From Xanthobacteraceae bacterium 501b (GTDB taxonomy: Bacteria > Pseudomonadota > Alphaproteobacteria > Rhizobiales > Xanthobacteraceae): a stretch of DNA of 64,000 nt. Below, piece by piece: positions 36,612-45,597 of this stretch (the first letter of the stretch is position 1; each line of letters starts with the position of its first letter). The notes beneath the pieces are model-generated. The model worked only from the letters and a program-made list of their open reading frames with translations, was not told the origin of the DNA and searched no databases. The stretch spans positions 496,001-560,000 of the forward strand of contig KB899087.1 of NCBI GenBank assembly GCA_000378025.1, written 5' to 3'. The translations under genes and the position numbers were made by a program.

Positions 36612-38228
36612 TCATTCCGCCGGTGCTGGCTGCGGCCCGTCCGCGCTCACTGCGGCGGGCGATTCCTCCCGCGCGGCGTATTTCGCGCAGGCGAAGAGGA
36701 AGCCGGCTACCAGAAGGTAGGCGAATGCTACCGTCGGTGTCACGCCAATTCCGACGCTTTCCCCGTGCATGAAGCCGAAAAAGGTGAGCACGGCGCCGGC
36801 AAGGGCGAAGGCGGCGGCGTTGACGAATTGCCGTTCGACCACGAACACGCCGATGGCGCCTAGCACCAGCCCGACCAGGATGGCGCCGCCGCCCATCACT
36901 TCCAGCCCGTGATAGAGCACGCCGACCGTGCCCAGCTTCTCCAGCCCGAGCGCGGCGGCCGAGGTGCCGGCGACGGCGAGCGAATTGTCGATCAGCAGCT
37001 TGGCCCAGGCGGCCAGATGCGGGGTCAGCGCCAGCACCACGGCGGGGGCATGCTTGGAGGGCGTGGTCTGGAACGCCTGCGCCCCGATCAGCATGCCGAT
37101 ATAGAGCAGGATCGGCGAGATGGCGACGACCGGGATCAGCGCCAGCAGCAGCGCGATGATGCCGAACCAGGACAGCACGATCACCATCAGCCCGGTGGCG
37201 GCGGAATAGCCGATGCGCCCGCCCATCGATTTCCAGCCGGGATGGCCGATATAGACGGCGTTGATGAAGGGGTTGCCCATCAGGCAGCCGATCAGGCTCA
37301 CCACGCCGTCGGCGGTGAGCACGCGGGTGGTGGGGTAATGGTCGCCCGCCGCCTCGGCGCTCTCCACATTGTCCATCGCCTCGACGAGATCATAGATGCC
37401 GAAAGGAATGGCGGTGACGAGGATGATGCCGAGATAATCGAAGCCGTGGAACACATGGTCGAAGGCCGGCAGCGGCACGGAGAAACCGAAGGTGGTGAAG
37501 GCGGCGCCGACATTGTCGAGGCTCATGCCGCCATAGTTCAGCCCGAACAGGTTCGAGCCCCAGGCGATGATCATGCCGACCGCGATGGCGATGAGGCCGG
37601 CGGGAATGCCGCGCGGGTATTTCACCCCGCCGAACCAGCTGACCATGATGATGGCGAAGCAGGTGAGGCCGATCACCGGGGTGGCGAAGATCTCGAAGGC
37701 CGGGCGCATGGAGATGAAGGCGATCGACACGCCCGCCAGCGTGCCGAGCAGCGCCGCCCGGGGGGTAATCTTGCGGATATAGGGAGCGACGAAGCCGCCG
37801 ATCATCAGGATGAAGCTCTGGAAGAACACCCAGACGAGGCCCGCCTCCCAGCCCTGGATCGGGTCGCCGGTGGCCGCGCCGATCGGCAGCATGATGACGA
37901 AGGTAACGACGAACATGTGCGGCACCGAGATGCCCGAGGGCAGGGCGCAGACATCGTCGCGGCCGGTCTTTTTCGCCAGCTGGTAGCCGAGCCAGGCGTA
38001 ATAGACGGTGGAGAGGAACATCATCAGCCCCACCGCCGGCAGGATGCGGCCGAAGACGATGTCGGGCGGCATTTTCAGCACGAATTGCAGCAGGCCGGTC
38101 AGCACCAGCATGTTGACCAGTATGTTGGTGCCGAAGCCGAACAGGGCATTCCAGTCGCCGCGCACCCACAGGGTCGGGCGCATGCCGGTGCGGGCGGGTG
38201 AGATCGGGGTCATTTCAGTCGCGGACAT
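36612..38228 (-). CDS. NCS2/AzgA-like xanthine-uracil-type permease
   Basis: 538 residues with about twelve to fourteen membrane helices (for example WNALFGFGTNILVNMLVLTG, VCALPSGISVPHMFVVTFVI, and IPFGIYDLVEAMDNVESAEA, the last matching the NCS2 substrate-site region). GCLMGNPFINAVYIGHPGW resembles the conserved NCS2 Asn/Gly segment. The family imports nucleobases or related amides by cation symport. It sits 75 bases downstream of a biuret-hydrolase-like gene in one operon, so uptake of a nitrogen compound such as biuret or a ureide is plausible. Confidence 0.82.
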   Translation of the reverse strand: MSATEMTPISPARTGMRPTLWVRGDWNALFGFGTNILVNMLVLTGLLQFVLKMPPDIVFGRILPAVGLMMFLSTVYYAWLGYQLAKKTGRDDVCALPSGISVPHMFVVTFVIMLPIGAATGDPIQGWEAGLVWVFFQSFILMIGGFVAPYIRKITPRAALLGTLAGVSIAFISMRPAFEIFATPVIGLTCFAIIMVSWFGGVKYPRGIPAGLIAIAVGMIIAWGSNLFGLNYGGMSLDNVGAAFTTFGFSVPLPAFDHVFHGFDYLGIILVTAIPFGIYDLVEAMDNVESAEAAGDHYPTTRVLTADGVVSLIGCLMGNPFINAVYIGHPGWKSMGGRIGYSAATGLMVIVLSWFGIIALLLALIPVVAISPILLYIGMLIGAQAFQTTPSKHAPAVVLALTPHLAAWAKLLIDNSLAVAGTSAAALGLEKLGTVGVLYHGLEVMGGGAILVGLVLGAIGVFVVERQFVNAAAFALAGAVLTFFGFMHGESVGIGVTPTVAFAYLLVAGFLFACAKYAAREESPAAVSADGPQPAPAE

Positions 38229-38303
38229 GCTCGGTATCCCTCAAGGACGAATGACGGGACGCGGTGAAAGGCGGCGCCGGGCGCCGGACGCGGCAGGCGA
38301 AAA

Positions 38304-39053
38304 TCAGGCGGCGCTCGGGGGCGCGGCGTGGGTGGCGGTGCCGGCGAGTGCGGCGAGAAGGGCGGTGGAATCGGACACCCAGCCGAAGATTCCGCCCTGC
38401 GCCTTGATCATCTCCAGGCCGACGCGGTGGAATTCGGGGATGTAGGAGGCGCAGCAATCGGCCAGCGCCACGCAGCGATAGCCGCGGTCATTGCCCTCGC
38501 GAATGGTGGTGTGGACGCAGACCTCGGTGGTGACGCCGGCGACCAGCAGCGTGTCGATGCCCCGGTTCTTCAGCATCAGTTCGAGGTCGGTCTGGTAGAA
38601 GGCGCCCTTGCCGGGCTTGTCGAGCACCGGCTCGCCGGGTGCGGGGGCGAGGGCGGCGATGATGTCGTGGCCGGGCTCGCCGCGAATGAGGATGCGCCCC
38701 ATCGGCCCGGCGCAGCCGATGCGCGCGGTGGGCGCGCCGCGCTCGACCTTGGCCGGGGGCGCGTCCATCATGTCCGGGCGGTGGCCCTCGCGGGTGTGGA
38801 TGACCATGAGCCCGGCGGCGCGGGCGGCGGCGAGCACGGCCTGGCAGGGAGCGACCGCCGCCTGGAGGCGCGAGACATCATTGCCCAGCGTCTCGCCGAA
38901 CCCGCCCGGCTCCAGGAAATCGCGCTGCATGTCGATGATGACCAGCGCGGCGCGGGCGGGATGGAAGGCGAGGGGCGCGGGCTCGGCGGCGAGCTGCGTT
39001 TCGGAAGGGGGTGCGGGCGGTGTCGCGGGCATGAGCAAGCCTGACATTTTCAT
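38304..39053 (-). CDS. Isochorismatase-like cysteine hydrolase, biuret hydrolase-like
   Basis: About 249 residues from ATG 39053; ATGs at 39047 and 39032 are also possible and no strong ribosome site decides. The triad of this family is visible: Asp in ALVIIDMQRDFLEPGG, Lys in LDKPGKGAFYQTDLEL, and Cys in GVTTEVCVHTTIREGNDRGY. The segments HTREGHRPDMM, DKPGKG and REGNDRGYRC agree with what I recall of biuret amidohydrolase (BiuH) rather than RutB or nicotinamidase. It would hydrolyse an amide to ammonia. Substrate is inferred, not shown. It is co-transcribed with a permease. Confidence 0.82.
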   Translation of the reverse strand: MKMSGLLMPATPPAPPSETQLAAEPAPLAFHPARAALVIIDMQRDFLEPGGFGETLGNDVSRLQAAVAPCQAVLAAARAAGLMVIHTREGHRPDMMDAPPAKVERGAPTARIGCAGPMGRILIRGEPGHDIIAALAPAPGEPVLDKPGKGAFYQTDLELMLKNRGIDTLLVAGVTTEVCVHTTIREGNDRGYRCVALADCCASYIPEFHRVGLEMIKAQGGIFGWVSDSTALLAALAGTATHAAPPSAA

Positions 39054-39201
39054 TGCATACAATGGTGCATGCAGAAATCGTGCCGCCGGCTTGTTTGCAG
39101 ATCATAAAATAAATCGAAGTTATATCAATATGTTATATGGAGGGATGTCGGTGCGAGGCTCGCATTGGCGGGGCACCCATGCACCGCGTGAGAGGTTCTT
39201 G

Positions 39202-39220
39202 TTGCTTATATTATAAGCAA
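39202..39220. promoter_or_regulatory. Perfect 19-nt palindrome, candidate operator
   Basis: TTGCTTATA-T-TATAAGCAA is a perfect 9-bp inverted repeat around one base. It lies in the AT-rich 266-base divergent gap between the cysteine hydrolase gene and a lipoprotein gene. The size fits a dimeric repressor site such as GntR. A second, shorter ATTG-N4-CAAT symmetry is at 39052-39063, overlapping the hydrolase start. Confidence 0.5.
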
Positions 39221-39319
39221 ACTGCCAGCGTGCGCAGCTTTCCGGCCCGGTGGTGAATTGGTGCTTGAGTGTAGCTCTCCGGTTGTGCAACTTAAGAGTG
39301 TATTAACCTGGGGGCTGCA

Positions 39320-39979
39320 ATGAAGGCGTTCATCCCGGCCATAATGGCCTTGAGTCTAAGTCTCGCGGGGTGCCAGACGGCCCCCTTGCCCGGTGCGACG
39401 AGCATCGAGCCGCCCACCAAGGGCGTGTATGTCGGCGGGCTCTACAAGCCCATTCGCGACGGTCGGCGGCGTTCGGCGCCGGTCAATCTCATCCGCATCT
39501 GTACCGTGTCGCCGACGCTGGCCGAGTTCGGTGTGCCCGCCCCGGAGGGCAACGAGGTCAGCGACATCGATCTGCTGGTGTCGCGCAAGCTCTCGGCCTC
39601 CGTCTCCCTGCTCAATGCCGCTGTGGCCAAGGCGGGGCTGTCCGGATCGATCTCGGATTACTACGAGTACAAGATCGTCAATGCGGCGTCCTATGAACTC
39701 GGACTTGCCGACGCCAGCGTCGTCTACGCCAAGCTGATGAAGAACGCCCAATGCCGCCGGCAGGTGGACGAGGAATTGGCCGAGGGCAAGGTGGTGCAGG
39801 TCACGAAGGCCTATGTCGGTGACATCGTCTTCCGCCGCAAGACCGGGCTGGACCTTTCCGGCGATCTCAGCACCAAGGCGGTGCAGGCCACCCTGTCCAG
39901 CAGCACCGATCTCCGCTTCTCCGGCAAGGGGATGATCTTCGCCTTTGTCGGCAAGACCAAGACCGGCACCGGCTACTGA
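39320..39979 (+). CDS. Lipoprotein of unknown function
   Basis: 219 residues with a lipobox: [20 protein letters not shown], lipidation expected at Cys18. The mature part includes [20 protein letters not shown] and [20 protein letters not shown], mostly mixed alpha/beta with basic patches, one further pair of cysteines (RICTVSP, NAQCRRQ) and a C-terminal [19 protein letters not shown]. No family is recognised. It is likely an envelope protein. uvrB begins 64 bases after the stop. Confidence 0.72.
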   Translation: MKAFIPAIMALSLSLAGCQTAPLPGATSIEPPTKGVYVGGLYKPIRDGRRRSAPVNLIRICTVSPTLAEFGVPAPEGNEVSDIDLLVSRKLSASVSLLNAAVAKAGLSGSISDYYEYKIVNAASYELGLADASVVYAKLMKNAQCRRQVDEELAEGKVVQVTKAYVGDIVFRRKTGLDLSGDLSTKAVQATLSSSTDLRFSGKGMIFAFVGKTKTGTGY

Positions 39980-40043
39980 ATCCGGGCCTGCTATGGGTGC
40001 GGCGGGGCTTCCCCCCGTCGCGCCCGCACCCCATATTGCCGCC

Positions 40044-42647
40044 ATGGCCAAAGCAGCACGTCCCGGCGGGTTCTCCGAGCGCTCCCAGCGCGCTTTCGAG
40101 CCCGCGCAATCCGCCACGCTCGATCCCGCCCTCGCCGAGAAGCTCGGCGTGGCGCCGACCTCGGGCGCCTCCGCCACCGTCGCCGCGCTGTCGGCGCTGA
40201 TCGAGGGCGGCCGCCCGGAAGTGGACGGCCAGCTCTGGGCGCCGCATCGCCCCGCGCGGCCCGAGAAGTCGGAAGGCGGCGTCCGCTTCGTGCTGAAATC
40301 CGACTACACGCCAAATGGCGACCAGCCGGAAGCGATCAAGGAACTGGTGGCGGCGGCCAATGAGGGCGAGCGCGACCAGGTGCTGCTCGGCGTCACCGGC
40401 TCGGGCAAGACCTTCACCATGGCCAATGTCATCGAGCGGGTGCAGCGCCCGGCGCTGATCCTGGCGCCGAACAAGACGCTGGCGGCGCAGCTCTATGGCG
40501 AGTTCAAGAGCTTCTTCCCCGACAATGCGGTGGAGTATTTCGTCTCCTATTACGACTACTACCAGCCCGAGGCCTATGTGCCGCGCACCGACACCTTCAT
40601 CGAGAAGGAATCGTCGATCAACGAGCAAATCGACCGCATGCGCCACTCGGCCACGCGCTCGCTGCTGGAGCGTGACGATGTGATCATCGTCGCCTCGGTG
40701 TCCTGCATTTACGGTATCGGCTCGGTCGAGACCTATGCCTCGATGACCTTCAAGATCGAGGTCGGCGAGCGCATCGACCAGCGCCAGATGCTCGCCGATC
40801 TGGTGGCGCTGCAGTACAAGCGCACCCAGGGCGATTTCGGCCGCGGCACCTTCCGGGTGCGCGGCGACGTGATCGAGATCTTCCCGGCGCATTACGAGGA
40901 CCGGGCCTGGCGCGTCTCGCTGTTCGGCGACGAGGTGGAGAGCATCCAGGAATTCGACCCACTGACGGGGCAGAAGTCGCAGGATCTGAAATTCGTCAAG
41001 CTCTACGCCAATTCGCACTATGTGACGCCGCGCCCGACGCTGATCCAGGCGATCCAGGGCATCAAGGCCGAGCTGAAGCACCGTCTCGACGAACTGCACG
41101 CCATGGGCCGGCTGCTGGAGGCGCAGCGGCTGGAACAGCGCTGCACCTTCGATATCGAGATGATGGAGGCGACGGGAAGCTGCGCCGGCATCGAGAACTA
41201 TTCGCGCTGGCTCACCGGGCGGCTTCCCGGCGAACCGCCGCCGACGCTGTTTGAGTACATTCCCGACAATGCGCTGATCTTCTGTGACGAGAGCCATGTG
41301 ACCGTGCCGCAGATCGGCGCGATGTATCGCGGCGACTTTCGCCGCAAGGCGACGCTGGCGGAATATGGCTTCCGCCTGCCAAGCTGCATGGACAACCGGC
41401 CGCTGCGCTTCGAGGAATGGGAGGCGATGCGCCCGCAGACGGTGCATGTCTCCGCCACGCCAGGCAAATGGGAGATGGAGCGCACCGGCGGCGTGTTCGT
41501 CGAGCAGGTGATCCGCCCCACCGGACTGGTCGACCCCGAGGTCGAGGTGCGCCCGGCCCGCACCCAGGTCGACGACCTGCTCGGCGAGGTGCGCGCCACG
41601 GCGGCGAAGGGCTACCGCACGCTGGTGACGGTGCTCACCAAGCGCATGGCGGAGGATCTTACCGAGTATCTGCACGAGAACGGCATCCGCGTGCGCTACA
41701 TGCATTCGGACATCGACACGATCGAACGCATCGAGATCCTGCGCGATTTGCGGCTCGGCGCGTTCGATGTGCTGATCGGCATCAACCTGCTGCGCGAGGG
41801 GCTCGACATTCCCGAATGCGGGCTGGTGGCGATCCTCGATGCCGACAAGGAGGGCTTCCTGCGCTCGGAAACCTCGCTGATCCAGACCATCGGCCGCGCC
41901 GCGCGCAATGTCGACGGGCGGGTGGTGCTCTATGCCGACAACATCACCGGCTCGATGGAGCGGGCGATGGCCGAGACCGAGCGCCGCCGCACCAAGCAGG
42001 TGGCGTGGAATGTCGAGCACGGCATCACCCCCGAGAGCGTGAAGAAGGCGATCGGCGATATTCTCAACAGCGTCTATGAGCGCGACCATGTGACGGTGGA
42101 TGCCGGGCTGGCCGAGGGCGCGAGCACCTATGGCAACAACCTCGCCACCGTGATCGCCGACCTCGAAAAGCGCATGCGCAAGGCGGCGGCCGATCTCGAC
42201 TTCGAGCAGGCGGCGCGGCTGCGCGACGAGATCAAGCGGCTGCAGGCGACCGAGCTGATGCTGTCGGATGATCCGCTGGCGCGGCAGGACAGCGTCGACG
42301 ACCGCACCGGCGGCTATCGCGGCGAGCGCAAATATGGCCGCTCCGCCAACATGCCGGAGAAGAAGGCGAAGGGTGGGGGGCGGGCCGGCACCGGGCGTTC
42401 CTCGCCCGGCCATGTCTCTTCCGGCGCGGAGGCGCGGGCGGACGAGGCGCAGGCGAGCTATGAGCCGGGCGAACCGTCCATGTTCGGGGGAGGCACGTCC
42501 CGCCTCGTCAAGCCGTCGCTCGACGATATGGGCCCCGGCACCGACCGGGTGGAACCGCTGCGGGTTGAGGACTGGGTGCGCCCGGAACGGCCGGACCCGA
42601 TGACCAAGGGCTACCGCAAGGGCGGAAGGCGGGCGCCGAAGCGCTGA
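40044..42647 (+). CDS. uvrB: Excinuclease ABC subunit B
   Basis: 867 residues from ATG 40044 (ATG 39993 is possible), against ~670 in E. coli. The N-terminal extra ~85 residues are Ala/Pro-rich. The core has Walker [16 protein letters not shown], the beta-hairpin [20 protein letters not shown], Walker B region [14 protein letters not shown], helicase motif V/VI ([24 protein letters not shown]) and the UVR domain ([20 protein letters not shown]) that binds UvrC. The last ~130 residues are a disordered Gly/Arg/Glu-rich tail. UvrB verifies damage and loads UvrC. Confidence 0.96.
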   Translation: MAKAARPGGFSERSQRAFEPAQSATLDPALAEKLGVAPTSGASATVAALSALIEGGRPEVDGQLWAPHRPARPEKSEGGVRFVLKSDYTPNGDQPEAIKELVAAANEGERDQVLLGVTGSGKTFTMANVIERVQRPALILAPNKTLAAQLYGEFKSFFPDNAVEYFVSYYDYYQPEAYVPRTDTFIEKESSINEQIDRMRHSATRSLLERDDVIIVASVSCIYGIGSVETYASMTFKIEVGERIDQRQMLADLVALQYKRTQGDFGRGTFRVRGDVIEIFPAHYEDRAWRVSLFGDEVESIQEFDPLTGQKSQDLKFVKLYANSHYVTPRPTLIQAIQGIKAELKHRLDELHAMGRLLEAQRLEQRCTFDIEMMEATGSCAGIENYSRWLTGRLPGEPPPTLFEYIPDNALIFCDESHVTVPQIGAMYRGDFRRKATLAEYGFRLPSCMDNRPLRFEEWEAMRPQTVHVSATPGKWEMERTGGVFVEQVIRPTGLVDPEVEVRPARTQVDDLLGEVRATAAKGYRTLVTVLTKRMAEDLTEYLHENGIRVRYMHSDIDTIERIEILRDLRLGAFDVLIGINLLREGLDIPECGLVAILDADKEGFLRSETSLIQTIGRAARNVDGRVVLYADNITGSMERAMAETERRRTKQVAWNVEHGITPESVKKAIGDILNSVYERDHVTVDAGLAEGASTYGNNLATVIADLEKRMRKAAADLDFEQAARLRDEIKRLQATELMLSDDPLARQDSVDDRTGGYRGERKYGRSANMPEKKAKGGGRAGTGRSSPGHVSSGAEARADEAQASYEPGEPSMFGGGTSRLVKPSLDDMGPGTDRVEPLRVEDWVRPERPDPMTKGYRKGGRRAPKR

Positions 42648-42658
42648 GGGCGGGCGCT

Positions 42659-42765
42659 CCAGAGCACGTCCGGTGAAAACCGGTTCGCCTGATGTGCTCT
42701 AGGTTTTTGTTTTTACGCATTTTCTTCACGCGAACCGGAACCCACTTCGCTCGAAAATGCTCTAG
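42659..42765. repeat. ~107 bp mosaic palindromic repeat, copy B
   Basis: AGAGCAC (42661-42667) pairs with GTGCTCT (42694-42700), enclosing an inner CCGGT/ACCGG hairpin. The 3' part TTTTCTTCACGCGAACCGG and CCACTTCGCTCGAAAATGC matches copy A at 20791-20891. The final TCTAG supplies the stop codon of the GNAT gene at 42762-43175. Confidence 0.8.
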
Positions 42766-43175
42766 AGCCGCTTCTTCAGCCAGATGCAGCAATGGCCGGG
42801 CGGGTAATCGTCGATCTCCCCGAAGCGCTGATAGCCGTGCCTCTCGTAGAAGTCCGGCGCCTGGAAGCTGTAGGTTTCGAGATGGGCCCCGATGCAGCCG
42901 CGCGCGCGGGCCTCAGCCTCGGCGGCGTTCAGCAGGGCGCTGCCGACGCCGCTGCCGCGTGCCTCGGGTGACACCCATAGCCAGTCGATGTGCAGCCAGC
43001 CGAAATAGGTGCGTGCCTTCAGCCCCGCCTTCGCGGTTCCTTCGTCGTCCCGGGCGATGACCCACAGCTCCGAGGCCTGCAGCGGGCCGGCCTTCGTCTC
43101 GTTGAAGAGGTCGAGGCCCTGATCGATCAGGTCGCGCACCTGCGCGCCCGGCTCGTCTTCCACGGCAATCCGCAT
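42762..43175 (-). CDS. GNAT-family N-acetyltransferase
   Basis: 137 residues from ATG 43175. The acetyl-CoA loop is WLWVSPEARGSGVGSALLNA and the C-terminal motif is FYERHGYQRFGEIDDYPPGH, ending CCIWLKKRL. The substrate is unknown. Oddly, its TAG stop lies inside the end of the mosaic repeat, so insertion of the repeat may have trimmed or set the C-terminus, though KKRL is a normal end for the family. Confidence 0.88.
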   Translation of the reverse strand: MRIAVEDEPGAQVRDLIDQGLDLFNETKAGPLQASELWVIARDDEGTAKAGLKARTYFGWLHIDWLWVSPEARGSGVGSALLNAAEAEARARGCIGAHLETYSFQAPDFYERHGYQRFGEIDDYPPGHCCIWLKKRL

Positions 43176-43280
43176 CGGTGCTCCCCTGCAACCCGCTGCC
43201 CCCGCCCGATGCGGGGGATGGCTCTGCGTGTCTTTCGTGCCAAGAATAGCGCGCACCGCCAATGGGGCACGGGGGACGAC

Positions 43281-43670
43281 ATGACTTTCACGCAGGCGAT
43301 TTCCAGCGTTCTCGGCAAATACGCCACCTTTTCCGGGCGCGCGCCGCGCTCGGAATATTGGTGGTTCGTCGTGTTCTCGATCTTGGCGAGCATCGCTGCC
43401 GGCGTCCTCGACACCGCCCTCTTCGGCGCGTTCTCGCTGCTCACTTTCGGCGAAATCGACGCCTTTACACCCATCAGCACCCTGGTCGGTCTGGGGCTGC
43501 TGATCCCCTCGATCGCCGTCGGGGTGCGGCGCTTCCACGACATGGATCACGCCGGCTGGTGGCTGCTGCTGATCATCACCGGTATCGGCGCCCTCGTCGT
43601 TTTCTTCTGGTTCATGGTCCGGGGCACGCGCGGGCCGAACCGCTTCGGGCCGGACCCTCTGGAATTCTGA
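43281..43670 (+). CDS. DUF805 membrane protein
   Basis: 129 residues with three or four membrane helices. The DUF805 marks are present: YATFSGRAPRSEYWWFVVFS, GVRRFHDMDHAGWWLLLIIT and RGPNRFGPDPLEF. The biochemical role of the family is not known. Divergent from the GNAT gene; the stem-loop downstream mainly serves the opposite strand. Confidence 0.92.
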   Translation: MTFTQAISSVLGKYATFSGRAPRSEYWWFVVFSILASIAAGVLDTALFGAFSLLTFGEIDAFTPISTLVGLGLLIPSIAVGVRRFHDMDHAGWWLLLIITGIGALVVFFWFMVRGTRGPNRFGPDPLEF

Positions 43671-43680
43671 CGCGCATGAA

Positions 43681-43706
43681 AAAGGGCGGCCCGAAGGCCG
43701 CCCTTT
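43681..43706 (-). terminator. Rho-independent terminator between convergent genes
   Basis: AAAGGGCGGCC, CGAA loop, GGCCGCCCTTT is a perfect 11-bp stem. On the minus strand it runs into TTTTTCAT-type sequence, so it ends the Tim44-like transcript (stop at 43733). The plus side has no T tract, though the stem may still slow transcription from DUF805. Confidence 0.82.
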
Positions 43707-43732
43707 CGACTGTTGGATGAGAGAGGCGCGGC

Positions 43733-44737
43733 TCAGCCCTGCTGAATGGCGCTGAGCTTCCACGCGCCGCGCGGCGGGCGGGCAAAGGTCCAGAATTCCA
43801 CCGCCTGCTCCAGCCGGTCCGGGTCGCCCTGGACGACGCGGCCGGTGGCCTTGTCGAGGGTGACATCCTTCAGCTCGTAGCGCATGGCGACGGTGGCGTA
43901 TTCGGTGTCGCCTTCCGACCAGGCTTCCGACAGGTCGCCCTGCAGCAGCTTCACATCGGTGATGCGGTTCTCCAGCCCGTCGCGGGCCATCTCGTCGAGT
44001 TCCTCGCCCATGTAACCCGCCATTTCGGGGGTGAGCAGGGCGGCGAGCGCAGGCTTGTCGGCGCGGCCATAGGCGGACTGCACCTCGGTGAGGGTGCGCT
44101 CGAAAGCGTCGAAATCCGCGCCTTCCAGCTTGATCGGCTTGCCGCGCGGGGCGGTGCCGAAGCCGGCGCGGGGGGCCGCTGTACCGGCCGCTGTGCCCAT
44201 GGAGCCGCCACCCTGGGGGGCCGAGCCGGCGCCGTTCAGCGCGTCACGGTTCATCGGGTCCGGACGGGCGCCGCCGGCATAGGAAGGCTGATTGCGCGAG
44301 CGCATCCAGCCCATCACCAGCCGCACGACGATGAAGATCAGGCCGACCTGCAGCAGCAGGCCGAGAATGCCGGAGAGGCTGCCGAGGCCGGAGAAGAAGC
44401 CCGAGCCCATCAGCAGGCCGAAAATGCCGGCGCCGAGCAGGCCGCCCATCAGCCCGCCCATGAAGCCGCCGCGCATGAAGCCGCCAGGCTGCGCGCCAGC
44501 AGCGCGGGCCGGAGAGGCGGCCTGGGTCGGGGCCGCGGAACGCTGCAGCGGCTGGGCGGTGGGAGCGGTTGGCGTCGGGGCAGGGGTCGACCAGCTGCGC
44601 GTGCCGCGGCTGCCGAAGCTGCCGCTGCGGCCGGCGCGAGCCTCGGCGAAGTCGACGGCCACCAGAACGCCGGCGGCAACGAACAGGGCGCCAATGACGA
44701 GACGCAGGGCTACGGGACGTAGACGCAGAGAACGCAA
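43733..44737 (-). CDS. Tim44-like domain membrane protein
   Basis: 334 residues if TTG 44737 is the start (GAGAGG upstream); ATG 44788 is the other choice. A signal peptide or anchor (RLVIGALFVAAGVLVAVDFA) is followed by a Pro/Thr/Ala linker, a Gly/Met-rich hydrophobic stretch (MGGLMGGLLGAGIFGLLMGS) with a second membrane helix (LLLQVGLIFIVVRLVMGWM), another linker, and a C-terminal Tim44-like fold (DFDAFERTLTEVQSAYGRAD through EFWTFARPPRGAWKLSAIQQ). Bacterial relatives are membrane-bound with unclear roles. Confidence 0.88.
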   Translation of the reverse strand: MRSLRLRPVALRLVIGALFVAAGVLVAVDFAEARAGRSGSFGSRGTRSWSTPAPTPTAPTAQPLQRSAAPTQAASPARAAGAQPGGFMRGGFMGGLMGGLLGAGIFGLLMGSGFFSGLGSLSGILGLLLQVGLIFIVVRLVMGWMRSRNQPSYAGGARPDPMNRDALNGAGSAPQGGGSMGTAAGTAAPRAGFGTAPRGKPIKLEGADFDAFERTLTEVQSAYGRADKPALAALLTPEMAGYMGEELDEMARDGLENRITDVKLLQGDLSEAWSEGDTEYATVAMRYELKDVTLDKATGRVVQGDPDRLEQAVEFWTFARPPRGAWKLSAIQQG

Positions 44738-45017
44738 GGGCTTGGCCTCTCTAGGACGGTTTTCGGGCGACAGGTGCCGCAACGTCATCCATATGGGAAG
44801 AGAGGGCCGGGAATCCAGCCCCTTGTGCGTCAACTGGGGCCCGGGGTCGTGCCGGCCGGGGGCGGGTCGGCACGAAATGGCGCTTTGCGCGCGGCACACA
44901 ATCCCGTGAAGACGGGTGCGCGGCCGTGGCGGATTCACTGCGCAAGCTGCTGAATCGGCAGGCTGCGGAACGGCGCGCGCTCTGGGGCGGCGTCACCCGG
45001 CTGCAGCTGCTGCGACG

Positions 45018-45191
45018 TCAGAAGCCGAGCTGCGATTCGATGGCGGCGATCGAGCCGACCGGGGCGTTCGCCAGCTTCTTCTCGCGCGCATCGGCGGGAC
45101 GCAGCGGCGAGATCGCGCCAGTATACGACGTCTTGGGCTGGGAGCCGGCGAGGGGGGCCTGAACCTCATTGCGGTTCATGACGGGGGGCAT
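45018..45191 (-). CDS. Small protein of 57 residues, unknown
   Basis: The frame starts at ATG 45191 with AGGAAGG eight bases upstream, an excellent ribosome site; a second ATG is at 45179. The product begins MPPVMNRNEVQAPLAG, continues TSYTGAISPLRPADAREKKL and ends AIESQLGF. It has no signal peptide or membrane helix and looks partly disordered with one charged helix. It lies alone between the Tim44-like gene and ppc. An opposing plus-strand frame (44926-45162) has a weaker start. The start signal is the best evidence that it is real. Confidence 0.6.
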   Translation of the reverse strand: MPPVMNRNEVQAPLAGSQPKTSYTGAISPLRPADAREKKLANAPVGSIAAIESQLGF

Positions 45192-45597
45192 CTCAAATTC
45201 CTTCCTGATACGCTTACGCTGACTTTGACCAACGGCCTTTCGGCCGGCTTGTTCATTCCCACGGCCTCTCGGCCGGCTTTTCCAAAAGGCACCGCCCGAG
45301 AACGACGCCCTGCATACTCACTTCTCTACAGCCTGAACCCTGAAGCTTTCCTGAGCATGGTGTTCATGCTGGCGGGGGATTCGTTCACAATCGCGGCGGC
45401 TCTGCGGCATTTCGCAAGAAACGCGGCCGCTGTGGCCCGGCGGCCTCACCTCATCCACAGCCGGCGCGGCGGGCGGTATCGCAGTGGCGACAGGGACGGA
45501 GCGGGGCGGGGACAGGGCCGGGGATAAGCGCACCCGCATGGGTGTCATCGACGGCATGCTAATTGCTAAGTTGGTCTACGCCTTAAGGAGTATCGCC
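45192..45597. other. 406-bp divergent region upstream of ppc
   Basis: Two direct copies of ACGGCCTTTCGGCCGGCTT (45232-45250 and, with one change, 45261-45279), each a small GGCC hairpin, stand 29 bases apart upstream of the small minus-strand gene. The rest shows no gene that can be supported. ppc has AAGGAG at 45584-45589. No clear promoter boxes. Confidence 0.4.

Noticed and set aside
39144-39215. 23-codon plus-strand frame after GGAGGG in the divergent gap
   Set aside because: The ribosome site touches the ATG with no spacer, and the frame simply runs into the palindrome; not enough support.
39867-42413. 848-codon minus-strand open frame opposite uvrB
   Set aside because: Shadow of uvrB in high-GC DNA; the translated text has no family features.
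44926-45162. 78-codon plus-strand frame opposing the 57-codon gene
   Set aside because: Weaker start signal and low-complexity Arg/Ala content; the minus-strand frame has a much better ribosome site.
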